Assembly: GCF_932526225.1 (NCBI RefSeq)
Contig: NC_064037.1
Coordinates: 2,757,203-2,821,202 of the forward strand
Length of the DNA: 64,000 bases
From: Nematostella vectensis
Lineage: Eukaryota; Cnidaria; Anthozoa; Actiniaria; Edwardsiidae
Direction: 5' to 3'
Shown here: positions 1 through 11,700 of the stretch, piece by piece
Numbering within the stretch: position 1 is the first letter of the stretch
How the letters are laid out: each line of letters opens with the position of its first letter
Translations under genes and position numbers: made by a program
Notes under the pieces: generated by a model
Told to the model about the DNA's origin: nothing
The model's input: only the letters and a program-made list of their open reading frames with translations
Databases searched by the model: none

Positions 1-79
1 GCCATTTTTTTCGATTTTACATGTTACAGCTTCTTCTTCATAAGGCCACTGTTTTGCCACTTTGTGGGCTGATTTATTT

Positions 80-282
80 GTTACAGCAAAACTCGTTGTT
101 GCGCGACCTCGGCGATTATCCAAAATCCTTGTCTCGTTTGGGAATAGCCGCGTGGCCAGACACAAGCTTTGGGGTGGTTTGTCTGGGTTGATTGTTTGGT
201 TTGATTGACTACGCGCTATTCCCAAACGAAGAAAGGAATTTTTGATTCGGTGAGGTCGCGCAACAACGAATTTGGCTATAAC
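80..282. mobile_element. Foldback/MITE-like inverted repeat
   Basis: The two ends are inverted copies of each other over about 70 bases. The left arm contains GTTGTTGCGCGACCTC and GTTTGGGAATAGCCGCG; the right arm contains their complements with a few mismatches. It has no coding capacity. I saw no clear target-site duplication, so the family is unknown. Confidence 0.6.
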
Positions 283-1393
283 AATCTACCACAAACTATC
301 AATGTCAATCATGATTATTTGTTTCACTCAGTTGTAGTATCACTTAACTCGACAAAGCATATGATAGCCATAGAATTCCCGCATTAATTACTTATATGAA
401 AGTTTTTTTCTCTCTTTTCTTCCCTTTTCAATTCAATTTCTTTGCGGTGTCTTTGACTATACATCTTTTTCGCATAACAAATTATGTTTTTGTTTGAGAA
501 TTCGAATGCAAGCATTAGAAAATATGCGATTGTATTCAATAATACATCCTAACAAAAATAATAGTCAGCCTTCCTTCTAAGCTCTAGAACAACACCTTGT
601 TTTGGGTACCGCACTTTTTTCCAAAGCTTGAAGTAAAACGCAACACACAAGTGTGAATATTTTCGCGCAGTGTCCCTTTATCGGCCTTTACACACTTCCA
701 CCTTTGCATGTTTTAGCTTTCATCTAGTGTTTATATTTTCGAACTCTTGAAGCAGCGCAATGAAAAGATATGTGGCACAAAAACTTCCACATTTGATGTA
801 TTATAAAATGACAAAAACAAGGGGCTCTGCTGTAGCTACAAAACAAGGGGTTCCCGCGCTCGCCCCAGGCCCTTCTGGACCATTAAAAAAAACGACAGTC
901 GTTGAATGACGTACCGTAAATTACTACTTACTCATTTAGTTGCCGCACTTAAAAGACTCTTAAATAATCGGCGCACATTGGGCCTCAAAATGTTTATAAG
1001 CTTTTCCCTCAAAAAGACCAATACATCTACAATTTGGATTTGGTTATAACAATAAAATCCTACATGAGGAGAGAGTAAAGAAGTGGTTTAAAAATTAATA
1101 TATGGTACGTCAACTTCAAACCACTCGATAAAAGTTCATTTAGTTTATATTATAAAACGACTCAAGAATCCATGTGGAGGACACACGCGCTTGGCGCCAG
1201 CATGCGTACGCGCTCCCCAAAACTAGATTGCAACGTAAGAAACTTTTTTTAATTGTTGTATATAACAAATAATTCTCATTTTTGTACGTCTTTCCTCAAA
1301 GGATGCACAGAATACGTCACCGCGTCGACTGCGTCTAGTTGCGTACGTATTGTTCATGACAAGTTGTGACGTCATCTTCCACCCATTAAGGCC
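283..1393. other. Intergenic, nothing recognised
   Basis: AT-rich sequence with no ORF that looks coding, no clear splice-bounded exon and no recognisable RNA gene. Confidence 0.5.
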
Positions 1394-1784
1394 GATTTAG
1401 ACAGCACGATTTAGCGCCCGCGACACCTCTACAACTTGCCTGCGACATGCCTAGGACTTGCCTGCGACACCTCTACAACTTGCCTGCGACTTGCCTAGGA
1501 CTTGCCTGCGACACCTCTACAACTTGCCTGCGACTTGCCTAGGACTTGCCCGCAACACCTCTACAACTTGCCTGCGACTTGCCTAGGACTTGCCTGCGAC
1601 ACCTCTACAACTTGCCTGCGACATGACTAGGACTTGCCCGCGACACCTCTACAACTCGAGTCGTAGAGTGTAAATCAGCTAACGACTCAGCTACGATGCT
1701 CGACTACGAAAGTCGTAGTGTGTAATTCAGGGCTAAGACATGTCGTAGACAGGTCGCATACGACTAAACCGTGCTATCTAAGTC
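1394..1784. mobile_element. MITE-like element with 21-bp terminal inverted repeats
   Basis: GATTTAGACAGCACGATTTAG at 1394-1414 matches the reverse complement of 1764-1784 at 18 of 21 positions. The interior holds a 44-bp minisatellite (1421-1655) followed by short palindromes built on GTCGTAG. There is no ORF. A target duplication was not evident, so the boundaries may be off by a few bases. Confidence 0.6.
1421..1655. repeat. 44-bp minisatellite, about 5.3 copies
   Basis: The unit begins CGACACCTCTACAACTTGCC and recurs every 44 bases. Each unit contains internal sub-repeats of CTTGCCTGCGA or CTTGCCTAGGA type. Copies differ by one to three bases. The array lies wholly inside the inverted-repeat element at 1394-1784. 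Confidence 0.85.
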
Positions 1785-2334
1785 ACACGCGTAAAGTTTT
1801 CGTTTCGACTCGAAGAAATTGTTGCGGAAAGTGGAAATGCTACTCTTCGTGACTCTGAGAACAAAAAAAAACAAATGGTGTCGCACGTAAAAAAAATTAG
1901 CGTGCGACTTCCATTTAAACACATTTCGGGTGTCTTAGTTTGCTTTCGGGCTACCTGTAAAATAGCTGACACTCTTGTCTGCGTTAAACTTGATCCAACC
2001 TTTTTTTTAACGACCTCAACGAATAGGGGGACAAGAGAATTACTGGCGGTGCGATAAACGATCTTTTAGCGAAGATAAAGAATTTTATAAAGCCTGGCAG
2101 AGTAATGGACTAACGCTTTAATTGTTCTTGTTAAAATACTGCCTTCAACCTCAATTTTGCCTCAGTCTACTACTCATGTGACATAAAAGAAGACAGGTTC
2201 AGTAATTGTGCTCGCCCTTCGCTGATATTATCACCGCTAGAAGCTAGTTCAACTGCCATCTTGCAGTCTTTCATAAGCTAAATTGAAAGGGCAAACTGTC
2301 ATATGGCGTTGATTTCATTGCAGCTTGGAGCTGA

Positions 2335-2430
2335 TATATAAAGCCGTTTTACTGTCAACAAAGAGAAGAGAAACGCTGCCAAAGCTCTCGAAGTGAAAAA
2401 CAGGAGAGAAGTTCATCTGAGACAAAGTAG
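2335..2430 (+). promoter_or_regulatory. TATA box and 5' UTR exon of the receptor gene
   Basis: TATATAAA at 2335-2342 lies about 30 bases before a likely transcription start near 2365. A probable non-coding exon runs to 2430 and ends AAAGTAG|GTTAAT. The next acceptor, GGCAG|GAGC at 2549/2550, opens the exon that contains the ATG at 2572. The start site is inferred from spacing only. Confidence 0.5.
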
Positions 2431-2571
2431 GTTAATTTTTTTCGAGAAAAACCTATGTGTTTAATCTGATAAAAATACAAGAATTTTAGATGAAATAATT
2501 TAAAAAAAAAATTTCATGGTTATATGATTTTTATTTTTTTCGATGGCAGGAGCATTTCTTTGTGCAGGGAG

Positions 2572-5500
2572 ATGAAGTTGTTGACATTTTTGCTTGCATC
2601 CGCATTCATGTCGTCGTTTTCAGGTGAGTGGAAATCGTAAAATTATAAAGTGAATTTTAACTACCTGAATATATCTCGTTTTATATGAAAACACTTTTTT
2701 TTAACTTAACAAGACCAATTGTACTTTGGTCTTGAAAACGCGTATGCCCATCAATATATTTCTTGTATCTTCTTTCTATATGAAAGAACAAACAGTCTCC
2801 TTGTAGCACCATAGTCAAATGTCCTAAGAATCCTAAATTAATTACTTCTTTCTTTTTAGACACAAATCTCGTGTCTGATAAATCCCGTTATCCACCCTCT
2901 CCCTACGGTCCCTAGGTCTCCTAAAATTCGGCAATTAGATAACGGTTAGTGGGCACGCATATTTTCATGATCTCATGCTCAAATGATCCCGTACCTATAG
3001 ATTGATTTAAAGGCGATTTCTTCAAATTTTTTTGGTGTCGCGGCCGCGGTGCTTTTCGAGTCGTTTACAGTCGTCCTGGTAGAAATGAAATATACAAAAA
3101 CAGCCGAGAGCATTATTTTTCAATAGATAGTATGTTCTTTTTTGACTTCAGACTTTGTATCGAAAAAAATGTTAAATAGGATTTTTTCAACAAAAAGAAA
3201 CATGTATAAGCTGCAAGCTTTCTTCGTTGAAGATTGCAAGTAATTAAATTATTTTGCTTACTTGAAAAGTGAAACAATTCTAGTGATTTTATAGGCTCCT
3301 GCCATAACAAGACAGTTTTTATTCAAGATGCTATCTTTGCGTGTGCTTTTAAAGAGAAGAAGGGTAGTGCACTTTTTTCAATACGATCCCGATAATCGAC
3401 AAACTATGGAGGTTTTGCTTCCGCTATATCAATGAAGGTGTCATTTTGGGGAGATAAAATGCCCTTTTGGAGTTGCTGGCATTTAAAATTGAATAAAATC
3501 TTAATAACTATATTTCGATGTAGGAAAGCACCCTTACATAACCGAATCTTCACTTTGTAATCCTGTGGTGTTATTTCAGAGGGGGCCCTGGAGACGAATG
3601 AGACTCGACTCTACTTGGACCTGTTTAAGAAATACAATAAGTATACGCACCCAGTGGTCAGCGGTAGCAACCAATCCCTACGAGTGGAGTTCGACTTTCA
3701 GCTCATTCGCATTATTGAAGTGGTAAGATCACGTGATCAAGCCGCCATTTCATCATCCTAGGAAAGTACCACGTGTCAAAGTGCATCCATTTGAATCAGC
3801 TGATTTGGGGAGGGGGGCAATTCGATAAGTTCGATAGAATTTGATAAAATATCAAAGTTTATAGCTGGCTATTTCGAGATTTTTGCGCATAATGTGACTT
3901 AATTATATGAAAACAATAACAAATGTGTGGTTGACAAGGGTAATTTAGCTGATCCCCAAAAATTTATGAAAAAAATGACCGATTTTAATTTGTAACTGTG
4001 CCAGAAGGATGGATTTTATCGGCGAATCGAATGTAGTCTAATATCCTTTCGGGTTTGGCTTGTTTATTATTCTGTTTGTTTAATTTCTTAGTGTTCTATA
4101 CTATAGCAAACCATCGAGTTTCTTTGCACAGCTTGTCTGTAGTATTTCTAGTTAACGTTAAAGGATGAAAAAGCTAGGAGTTAATCACTCAGTATTTGAA
4201 CCGTATTTGTTTTTTGTTTTTGCTTCCCAGAGTGCGAAGGAGCAGTTTATCAAATTGTATGCATGGGTCAACCAGGTAACAGCCACAGAATATTCTCCTT
4301 TATTTTCCTTTTCGAGCATGGGTCAACCAGGTAACAGCCACATAATATTCTATTGACATCCGGTCGTTGTGGGGGGGGGGGGGGGGTGCATTCGCACCTT
4401 CACCCCGCACCCTCCTGAGCGAGCCTGAACCACCACTAACGGGGGGGGGGGGCATGGTAGATTGTAAATACTTTTAGCTGCAAAAAGAGATGTAAGTGCA
4501 ACCATCTTGTTGTAGTACTGGACGAATGAGCTGTTGACTTGGAATCCTGCGGATTACGGCGGGATAACGCTGATCCACGTGGAGCCTAAAGACGTCTGGG
4601 TTCCAGATGTTCTTCTTTATAACAAGTAAGTAACGAGGAAAGGGCAGCGGCAGATAGAGTGAATTCATGGCGGAATAAGGGGGACGGTGGGGGGGGGGGG
4701 GGCAGAAGAGGGAAGGACGGAGAAAGGAAGCCTAGGCTTAATGGGAGAGTGACGGAGAAAGAGGCGGATGTAAGGGGCAGAAGAAAATAAGGTAGAATGA
4801 AGGGGTGTGCAGAAGGGGGAGGTGTGGGGAGTGGAAGGAGGGTGAAGGTTACAGAGGGACGGGGAGAAGAAGAAGGGAGCCAGACTTGGTTGCGCCGGGT
4901 CTATCGGCTTCAAGACAATTTAACGCTTACAGAGGTTGGCTTTTTAATTAAGGGACGTTTCTTTATACAGCATTCTGATGAAAAGCAAAAATTCTGGGGA
5001 ACTTTTGAATTAACCGCAGAATAGAGATTGGCTGACGTTGAATAAGCGCAAGTACAAAGGGAAACTTTGCTGAATTAGGGGAGGGTCTTGCTTTTATTGC
5101 AAGATTTTTGTTATTTGGGGAATAAAGCCCCTCCCCCTTAGATTGATTGAATTCTTTGTTTCGTTAACGCGCTCTCGACAATTTTGATTTCCTATAGTGT
5201 TGACGAGGAGGACCGTTTCGGCGGAGGACAATTCACGTATAAAGCGAACGTAGCTCTTCACCATAACGGCGAAAATACGTGGTTAAACCCTGCCATCTTT
5301 AAGAGCATCTGCAGTGTGGACGTGACTTATTTCCCATTTGATGATCAGGAATGCTTTCTCAAATTTGGCTCTTGGTCCTTTGACGCCTCGAAGGTGTGTA
5401 CTAATGAAGTCATTTGACGCCTCGAAGGTGTGTACTAATGACGTCATTTGACGCCTCGAAGGTGTGAACTAATGACGTCATTTGACGCCTCGATGGTGTG

Positions 5501-7622
5501 TACTAATGACTTCATTTGACGCCTCGAAGGTGTGTACTAATGACGTCATTTGACTCCTCGAAGGTGTGTACTAATTACGTCATTTGACTCCTCGAAGGTG
5601 TGTACTAATGACGTCATTTGACGCCTCGAAGGTGTGTACTAATGACGTCGTTTGATGCCTCGAAGAAGTGTACTAATGACGTCATTTGACGTCTCGAGTA
5701 AAAAAATAGTTATTATATTATACACCTATTTTAAATAAGGTTGTACTCGGAGATTCTCTGCGTCGTAACCCTCGGTGCTCCATCGGCATTAAATAAATAA
5801 AAGAATTAGCGTAAATTATAACAAACAAACGTTTAGAAAACTTTAGCTTTCTTGTTTATGTATCTTTAAACGTTCACATGGCGTTCACAGACAGGGATTT
5901 GGCCATTTATACGTTACACATGAACCACATACATTGATTCGCGGATGAAACCTTTATTGAAATACTCGAGATGAAATGTTCGAGATGGAATCAACAGTCG
6001 GAGATAAAATTCGTATCCAAGTGCGACAATGTACTATTCTAATTATATTTTATTCTCAATTTTAGAACATATATAGACAAAAATTAAGAAATTTATATAT
6101 ATATAAATTTCTTAATTTTATATTAATTATATATATATATATAGAATCAAAAAGCCCAAACTGTCGCGATCTCGTACCAGAACAATGAATACAATACACA
6201 AAAACTGGAAATCGACTCTGCCAAATTTTCGTCTTATTAAATATATATATATATAATACACCAAAAACTGGAAATCGACTCTGCCAAATTTTCGTCTCGC
6301 GCCACTATTCTGATGTAAATAAGCTTGTTACGATTCACCTTCTTCAGTCTGCCCTGAAGAAGTCTTATTAAAGACGAAAATTTGGCAGAGTCGATTTCCA
6401 GTTTTTGGTGTATTGTATTCATTGTTCTGGTACGAGATCGCGACAGTTTGGGCTTTTTGATTCTATATATATCTATAAATATATATAAATTTCTTAATTT
6501 TTTTATATTAATTATATATATATATATATGCTCTTTTATTCAAAGGTGGACTTGCACCCACGGGATCTCAACGTCATAAATAATAATTACATCACGAATG
6601 GCGAATGGTACTTGGAAAGAATTGCAACGAACCGCAACTCCAAGAATTACAAGTGCTGCAAATACCCGTTTGTTGACGTCACTATCACCATAACGATATC
6701 AAGGGTTTCACTAGACTATATCATGAAGCTTATCATACCTTGTTCTCTCATCTCGTCCATGATCTTCTTGGGTTTCGTACTCCCCCCGGAGTCGGGCGAG
6801 CGGATTGGGTTGAGCATCACCGTTCTGCTGGCCATGACCGTCTTTCAGCAGCTCACTTCAGAGCTGATGCCATCCTATGGCTTTCCTCTGCTTGGGCAGT
6901 ATTACTTCGCGACCATGATTGAGATAGGGGCCTCTCTGGCGGTCACTACATTCATACTTAACTTTTATCATCGCAGCAGTCGGAGAATGCCTCGGTTTCT
7001 CAGAATAGTTATTATTGATTGGCTTGCCAGGGTGGCCTTTCCGTTCAAGAAACGTAAACGGGAAGAGGATCGTTTTAACTGCCATGTAAACCACTTATCG
7101 TCAAGAAACGAGGGTTTAGGGAGGGAGGGTGGCTCGTACTCGATGGTAGAGTCCATTATCGACAACACGGATCAAAGGAATGAAAGGCCAAGTATTTGGG
7201 ATCCAGTACCGGAAATGAACTCAAGGTATGACCTCCCGGTAACCATGGAAACGGTATCCATGGATAACGTCAATTATAACTCTGCTCGAAACTCGCGATG
7301 CAACATCAGGCGTGTGAATGACAAAGGTCGAATTAAGCGGTTTAAAGCACGACGCATGCGTAATGCGTCAAATGGATATAGCTCAAATCAAGGCAGTAGC
7401 CAAGCAAGGTCAAGGCAAGGACATTTTGTGGGAAATGTGGCGTTTGGGGGCTTGACGCAGAATTCTGGAGTCGATTTCTCAGAGCAAAAATCTAATAATC
7501 AGAAGGAATGGATGAAAGCTGCGCGGGTACTTGATAGACTCTTTTTGATCATTTCAGTGATCATTGGCACTGTTACACTCTTCGCTATTTTTCTTCGGGC
7601 CCCAAGATTCCAACTTACTTGA
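2572..7622 (+). CDS. Nicotinic acetylcholine receptor-like subunit (Cys-loop ligand-gated cation channel), six coding exons
   Basis: Joining 2572-2623, 3580-3722, 4231-4275, 4516-4625, 5198-5393 and 6546-7622 gives one frame of 540 residues; every junction is GT-AG and phases agree. Exons of exactly 45 and 110 bases match the conserved nAChR exons 3 and 4. Residues 1-17 are a signal peptide. Loop A is WVPDVLLYN; the Cys-loop joins C155 and C169 with 13 residues between; loop B is GSWSFD; loop C has vicinal cysteines C219-C220, the mark of an alpha-type agonist-binding subunit. TM1 is about 240-261, TM2 268-290, TM3 296-320 and TM4 near the C-terminus, with a long cytoplasmic loop between TM3 and TM4. 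GER just before TM2 suggests cation selectivity. It should act as a pentameric plasma-membrane channel; the ligand is inferred. Oddly, everything from loop C to the stop is one 1077-base exon. Confidence 0.93.
4261..4351 (+). repeat. Duplicated end of receptor exon 3 plus its 5' splice site
   Basis: The last 15 bases of exon 3, the donor and about 20 intron bases (4261-4296) are repeated at 4316-4351 with period 55. The second copy keeps CCAG|GTAACAG at 4330/4331, so a pseudo-donor lies 55 bases past the real one. Confidence 0.8.
4371..4702 (+). repeat. Poly-G runs in receptor introns 3 and 4
   Basis: Three G homopolymers of roughly 12 to 17 bases lie near 4371-4386, 4441-4452 and 4691-4702. 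They flank exon 4. They are simple-sequence tracts with possible G-quadruplex potential and no coding value. Confidence 0.6.
5379..5699 (+). repeat. 34-bp minisatellite spanning the receptor exon 5 / intron 5 junction
   Basis: The unit TTTGACGCCTCGAAGG followed by TGTGTACTAATGACGTCA recurs every 34 bases from 5379, nine full copies and one partial. The first 15 bases of copy 1 are the end of coding exon 5; the real donor is AAG|GTGTGTAC at 5393/5394. Most later copies repeat that donor. Using a downstream donor would hit an in-frame TGA in copy 1 after GTC ATT, so only the first donor preserves the protein. Confidence 0.9.
6066..6534. mobile_element. Large foldback element in receptor intron 5
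   Basis: A left arm (about 6066-6235) and a right arm (about 6370-6534) are inverted copies, both carrying AAGCCCAAACTGTCGCGATC-type sequence and AT-rich ends. An additional truncated copy of the left arm lies at 6255-6296. The centre has a CTTCTTCAG/CTGAAGAAG hairpin. The element abuts the acceptor of exon 6 at 6545. Confidence 0.75.
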
Positions 7623-8731
7623 AGTACGTTTGTGGAATTAAAGCAGAATGAATGATATCCTTGCTTTAATGAAATGGTTTATAAGATTCAATTAGAAGAA
7701 CAAAACATCAACTGAAGGCGTTGTTAGTATGTGAGTCCAAGGCATCGACGAGAATGGAGAAAAGCAGAAAAACCTGAAAAGCAGTGCTGAATACTTGTTA
7801 TTGAGACTAAGAGCTCATTGCATTCATTTGCGTATATTATGGTACCAGGATTTCTTTTATTGCTTAGTGATTATTGAAAAAAGTATCCTCTTATTTATAT
7901 TAGAAATAAAAGCAAACTCAGGAAAACTCAGTAACCTAGCATGTGGAACCATCATCTACGCGATATACCAATATGAAATGCGCCAATAACAATGAAAACA
8001 AAATATATAACGAATATCTTTATGTATTGGTGTCTTTCTCTAGATATTTGATGTATAACTTTCCTCTTTAGATTTTGGGCGTAGTTCTTTGTATTGAATA
8101 ACTTAAAATGGCAACAGAAAAATATACTTTTTTTATGCAAGAATCCGTATTTCGTTATCGCAGTCCATGGGAATTAAATGAAATGTGCAAATGATGTTAT
8201 TCGTACATTCCCGCCCCCACGATTGCGCCTACCTTACCCATGATAGAACTTGCATCCTTGGAGTGCAACCTTATTTGAAATAGGTTTGTACATCTCAACA
8301 GCGCTACCGTTCTCATCTCTGTCACGCACTGCGCTTTAACTCAAGAACTAACATTCCTTTCTCCAAATTAGCCAATCAGCGTTTGACTTACAGGTCTGGA
8401 AGAGATTTTATATCTGATTAGTTGGTAAAATCGTGGTATATTCACAAAACAATTTTGATAATGCATGGTTGACTGGCAAGCGTTATGCAAATCTAATATG
8501 CAAAATATTGTGAGGGTGAATCGATCTCCGAAAGCTCTCATATTGTCGGGCATATGATTGGCAGAGAGTATATGCCTCTGTCCTTGTTGCTTGGTGACGC
8601 AAATGAGCCTAACAGTAGCAAAGTAATGTTAAGCATGGGTAAGCCTTTGTTACTGAGCTCAAGCGCATTGAGTGACCGACTAGGTTGGAAACTGATAAAC
8701 GTCACGTGAAAACTAATAAACGTCCTGTTTA
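7623..8731. other. 3' UTR of the receptor gene and convergent intergenic space
   Basis: A canonical AATAAA lies at 7905-7910 on the + strand, about 285 bases after the receptor stop, so the 3' UTR probably ends soon after it. The rest shows no exon. Transcription converges here with the sulfatase gene on the - strand. Confidence 0.55.
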
Positions 8732-11700
8732 TTAAATTGAACGGTAATAGCGATAGCATGTATGTACGCCTATGAGTAGTAGCCATATATAGCATGAGGC
8801 TGGCCTTCGCCCATATGACGTCACAGGGGCATCCTCGTCCAGCCAGGGTTCCCAGCGTCCGAGCCTTTCCGCGAGCGCAATGGACCTAGGATCCTCAGGC
8901 TGTAGGCGATATTCCAGGGACGTCGCATTTAGTTCCTGAAGTCGTCTCCACAGGCTGTCCACAATATCTGGGTTAAGCTTGCTGAGGTCATTTCGCTCCT
9001 CCGGGTCAGCGGTGATGTTGTAAAGCGCAAGCTCGACGATAGGAAGTCTGTCCTTCACCATCTGGAGATAGCCAATCAGAATAGAGATTTATTGGGCTAT
9101 AATTAGTATCCTTTTTCAGAGGAGAAAATTAAGAGGCGTAGCTGCCTGCTCTGTGCTTATACTCAAACATATTGATATTTGAAGGTTAGGTTATCCCTCT
9201 TTTTCTTGTTCCTATATTTATTTTTCATGGCCAATAGACTTACTCGTTTTTTTTTCTGTGGAATATTGCCGAGGGTTTTAATTTTTTTAATTTTATTTTC
9301 CTCACTGATCCGTCAGATGGTCGGTCTCTAATCACCACTGTTGAAAAAGGCTTTGTCGCTTTGTCAACAGCGTAATCAACTCGGTTGATATTGACGGTCA
9401 ATATCGTCATAATCACTATCATCAGGCGCGTACCCAGGATTGGCAGAAGGAGAAGGGGTGGGGGTGCAGTCATAGGTATCATGGAAAAAAGCATAGTATT
9501 TGAAGAATCCTCAATAAGAAATGACCCACTTTTTGGCCGAAGACTCCAAACTTCCCTGTGTACGCGCCTGATCGTAATCATATCACCAATCATCATCATG
9601 ATCGAGCACAGTGTCAATAAGTGATAATTATTATCAACAATATGTTAACCATCAGCGGCAGACCAGCATCAACAACAATGCCATCAGCCCATCCGAAATA
9701 GCTTCATTATCATTGTTATCATTATCATCACCACTATTATCATCATCATCATTTTTACCATCATCAACTAATCTCCAGCATTAGTTGTCATTATTAGCAA
9801 TACCAACCTCCTCCACTACTGGCCCCCTGTGGCCGTTCTCGGGTAGTTGATACCAGCCAGCATCGCCCATCTTGTATACGAGTTTCATATGCCCCCTCCT
9901 CAAAGCAGCGCCGGAATAATAGTTAAACCCTCTTGGGGCCATGCGCTCTTCTTCTTGGTTGGCAGGGATGTCTATGTTATGAAGAATCTCCTCTCTCTTT
10001 GATGGTTTACCTTCTGAAAGCGTCGGCCATTGATCGACGCCGTCGATATCGGGCTCAACCTCTCCACCTGAAGAACGTGCCTTAGTGAGGCCATCTTATC
10101 ATAATGCATCGGATCAAAATCATATCTCAACATCTCCTTTGTCCTGCCCTGTAAGACTATTCGTGTACGCTGGCAGCATGTTTATTCAAATCTTCTTCAA
10201 ATTAAAATTGGCTATATGTTTTATTGGTAGTGAGAGTTTGCCCTCATTTTTTGACACACATTAAAGCACTTTTTTGAATAAGATACATGCTAGATTTTTA
10301 TTTTTTTTTTTAGAAAAAGTAACATCTTTGCCATATATAACTCTGGACCGCTTTTACAAATAGCGGCTTACCCAAAACACGTCAGGGTAATTGCAAAGGT
10401 GTGATCAACTTTAAGTTTTCTCGGTGTCACCTGCTTGTTCATGCCGCTTGCAAACCACAAAGATACGAGGAATGCGCGTAACGACAGCAAGGTGATGCCT
10501 GTGGTTACGTCATACCTGCAAGCTTGACGAGGGTTGGGTACCAATCGGTCACGTGGAACAAGTCGTTCACAGTCCCTCCCTTTCTTTGTAGCATTTCTCC
10601 ATGGACAAAAGCAGGAACACGGACACCTCCCTCGAACAAACTGGATTTGTAGCCCCGTAAAGGCCAGTTGTAACCCCCTCCTTTTCCTGGTTGCGCGCCG
10701 TTATCCGAGGCCCAGATCATAAGTGTATTGTTCCATAACCTGTTAAAAATATTGTCACTTCTTTATATCCATTTGAGAGAAAAACAAAAAGATTGTCTCT
10801 CGTTTTCGCTCCCTTTCCTGCCTTTTGCATCGGGGTAAAAGGATCGCTTTCGGCTTTCAACCTCCTCTGTTGTTGTTTAATTTTGGTTTGATGTGTACCG
10901 AAAGCATTTTTGTTGTTTAACGCCGTTGTGCGAAAGGCAGGAAAAAGGAAGAAAAAAAGATCACCGTAAATGCAAAATCTTCTAAAAATACGACAATCTA
11001 ATTGAAAAACAAAAAAAAATACGCTCATATGAATAAATATAGCCCGTTATAAGGATATTTGTGTGTAAATGTCAATCACTCGCTTTGAATTTACTTGATA
11101 GAATATGCTTTAAAATACAGTACACTTATCACATTACCCATTTCGCTTGTAAACATCAATCAATCTCCCAATTGACCAATCCGCAGCACCCATCATCCCC
11201 AAATAGTTTTGTCTATCTTTGTCAGAAACACCGCCGATTTTATTGACGTCATTTGGATGAGCCTGTAGTGGAGTATGTACAGCGGCATATGAAAGAAGTA
11301 GGAACAAAGGTTGGCTTGCATTGTGTCGCATGGCTATGTTGATTGCCTCCTGAGAAAGAAATCCGCCTTATAAATATCGACCTATCACTATAATTCACCA
11401 TTAGATGGTTACTAGAAATAGTAACTTACCTGAGTAAATACGTCGGTAGAGTGCTGACCGCCGTACTCGTTCGCGGGCTCCTCGTCACGTCTAAAGTCAA
11501 GGAAGCCCATTTTGGAGTGTCTCCAGTGATCCTGCTCTCCCGCGAAGAATCCAAGGAATGAATCAAAGCCTCGGCGGAGTGGAGTGTAATCCCAGTCAAA
11601 GAAGCCCAGATGCCACTTACCGATCATACTAGTGCGGTAGCCTGTTAGGGGGAGGCATGAAGCAATACTATATCATCATGCTTTTATTGTTAGGAGCCTT

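Noticed and set aside
9240-9617. 125-residue - strand ORF in the sulfatase intron
   Set aside because: Lies wholly inside an intron whose flanking exons join in phase; it overlaps a dispersed repeat and has no domain.
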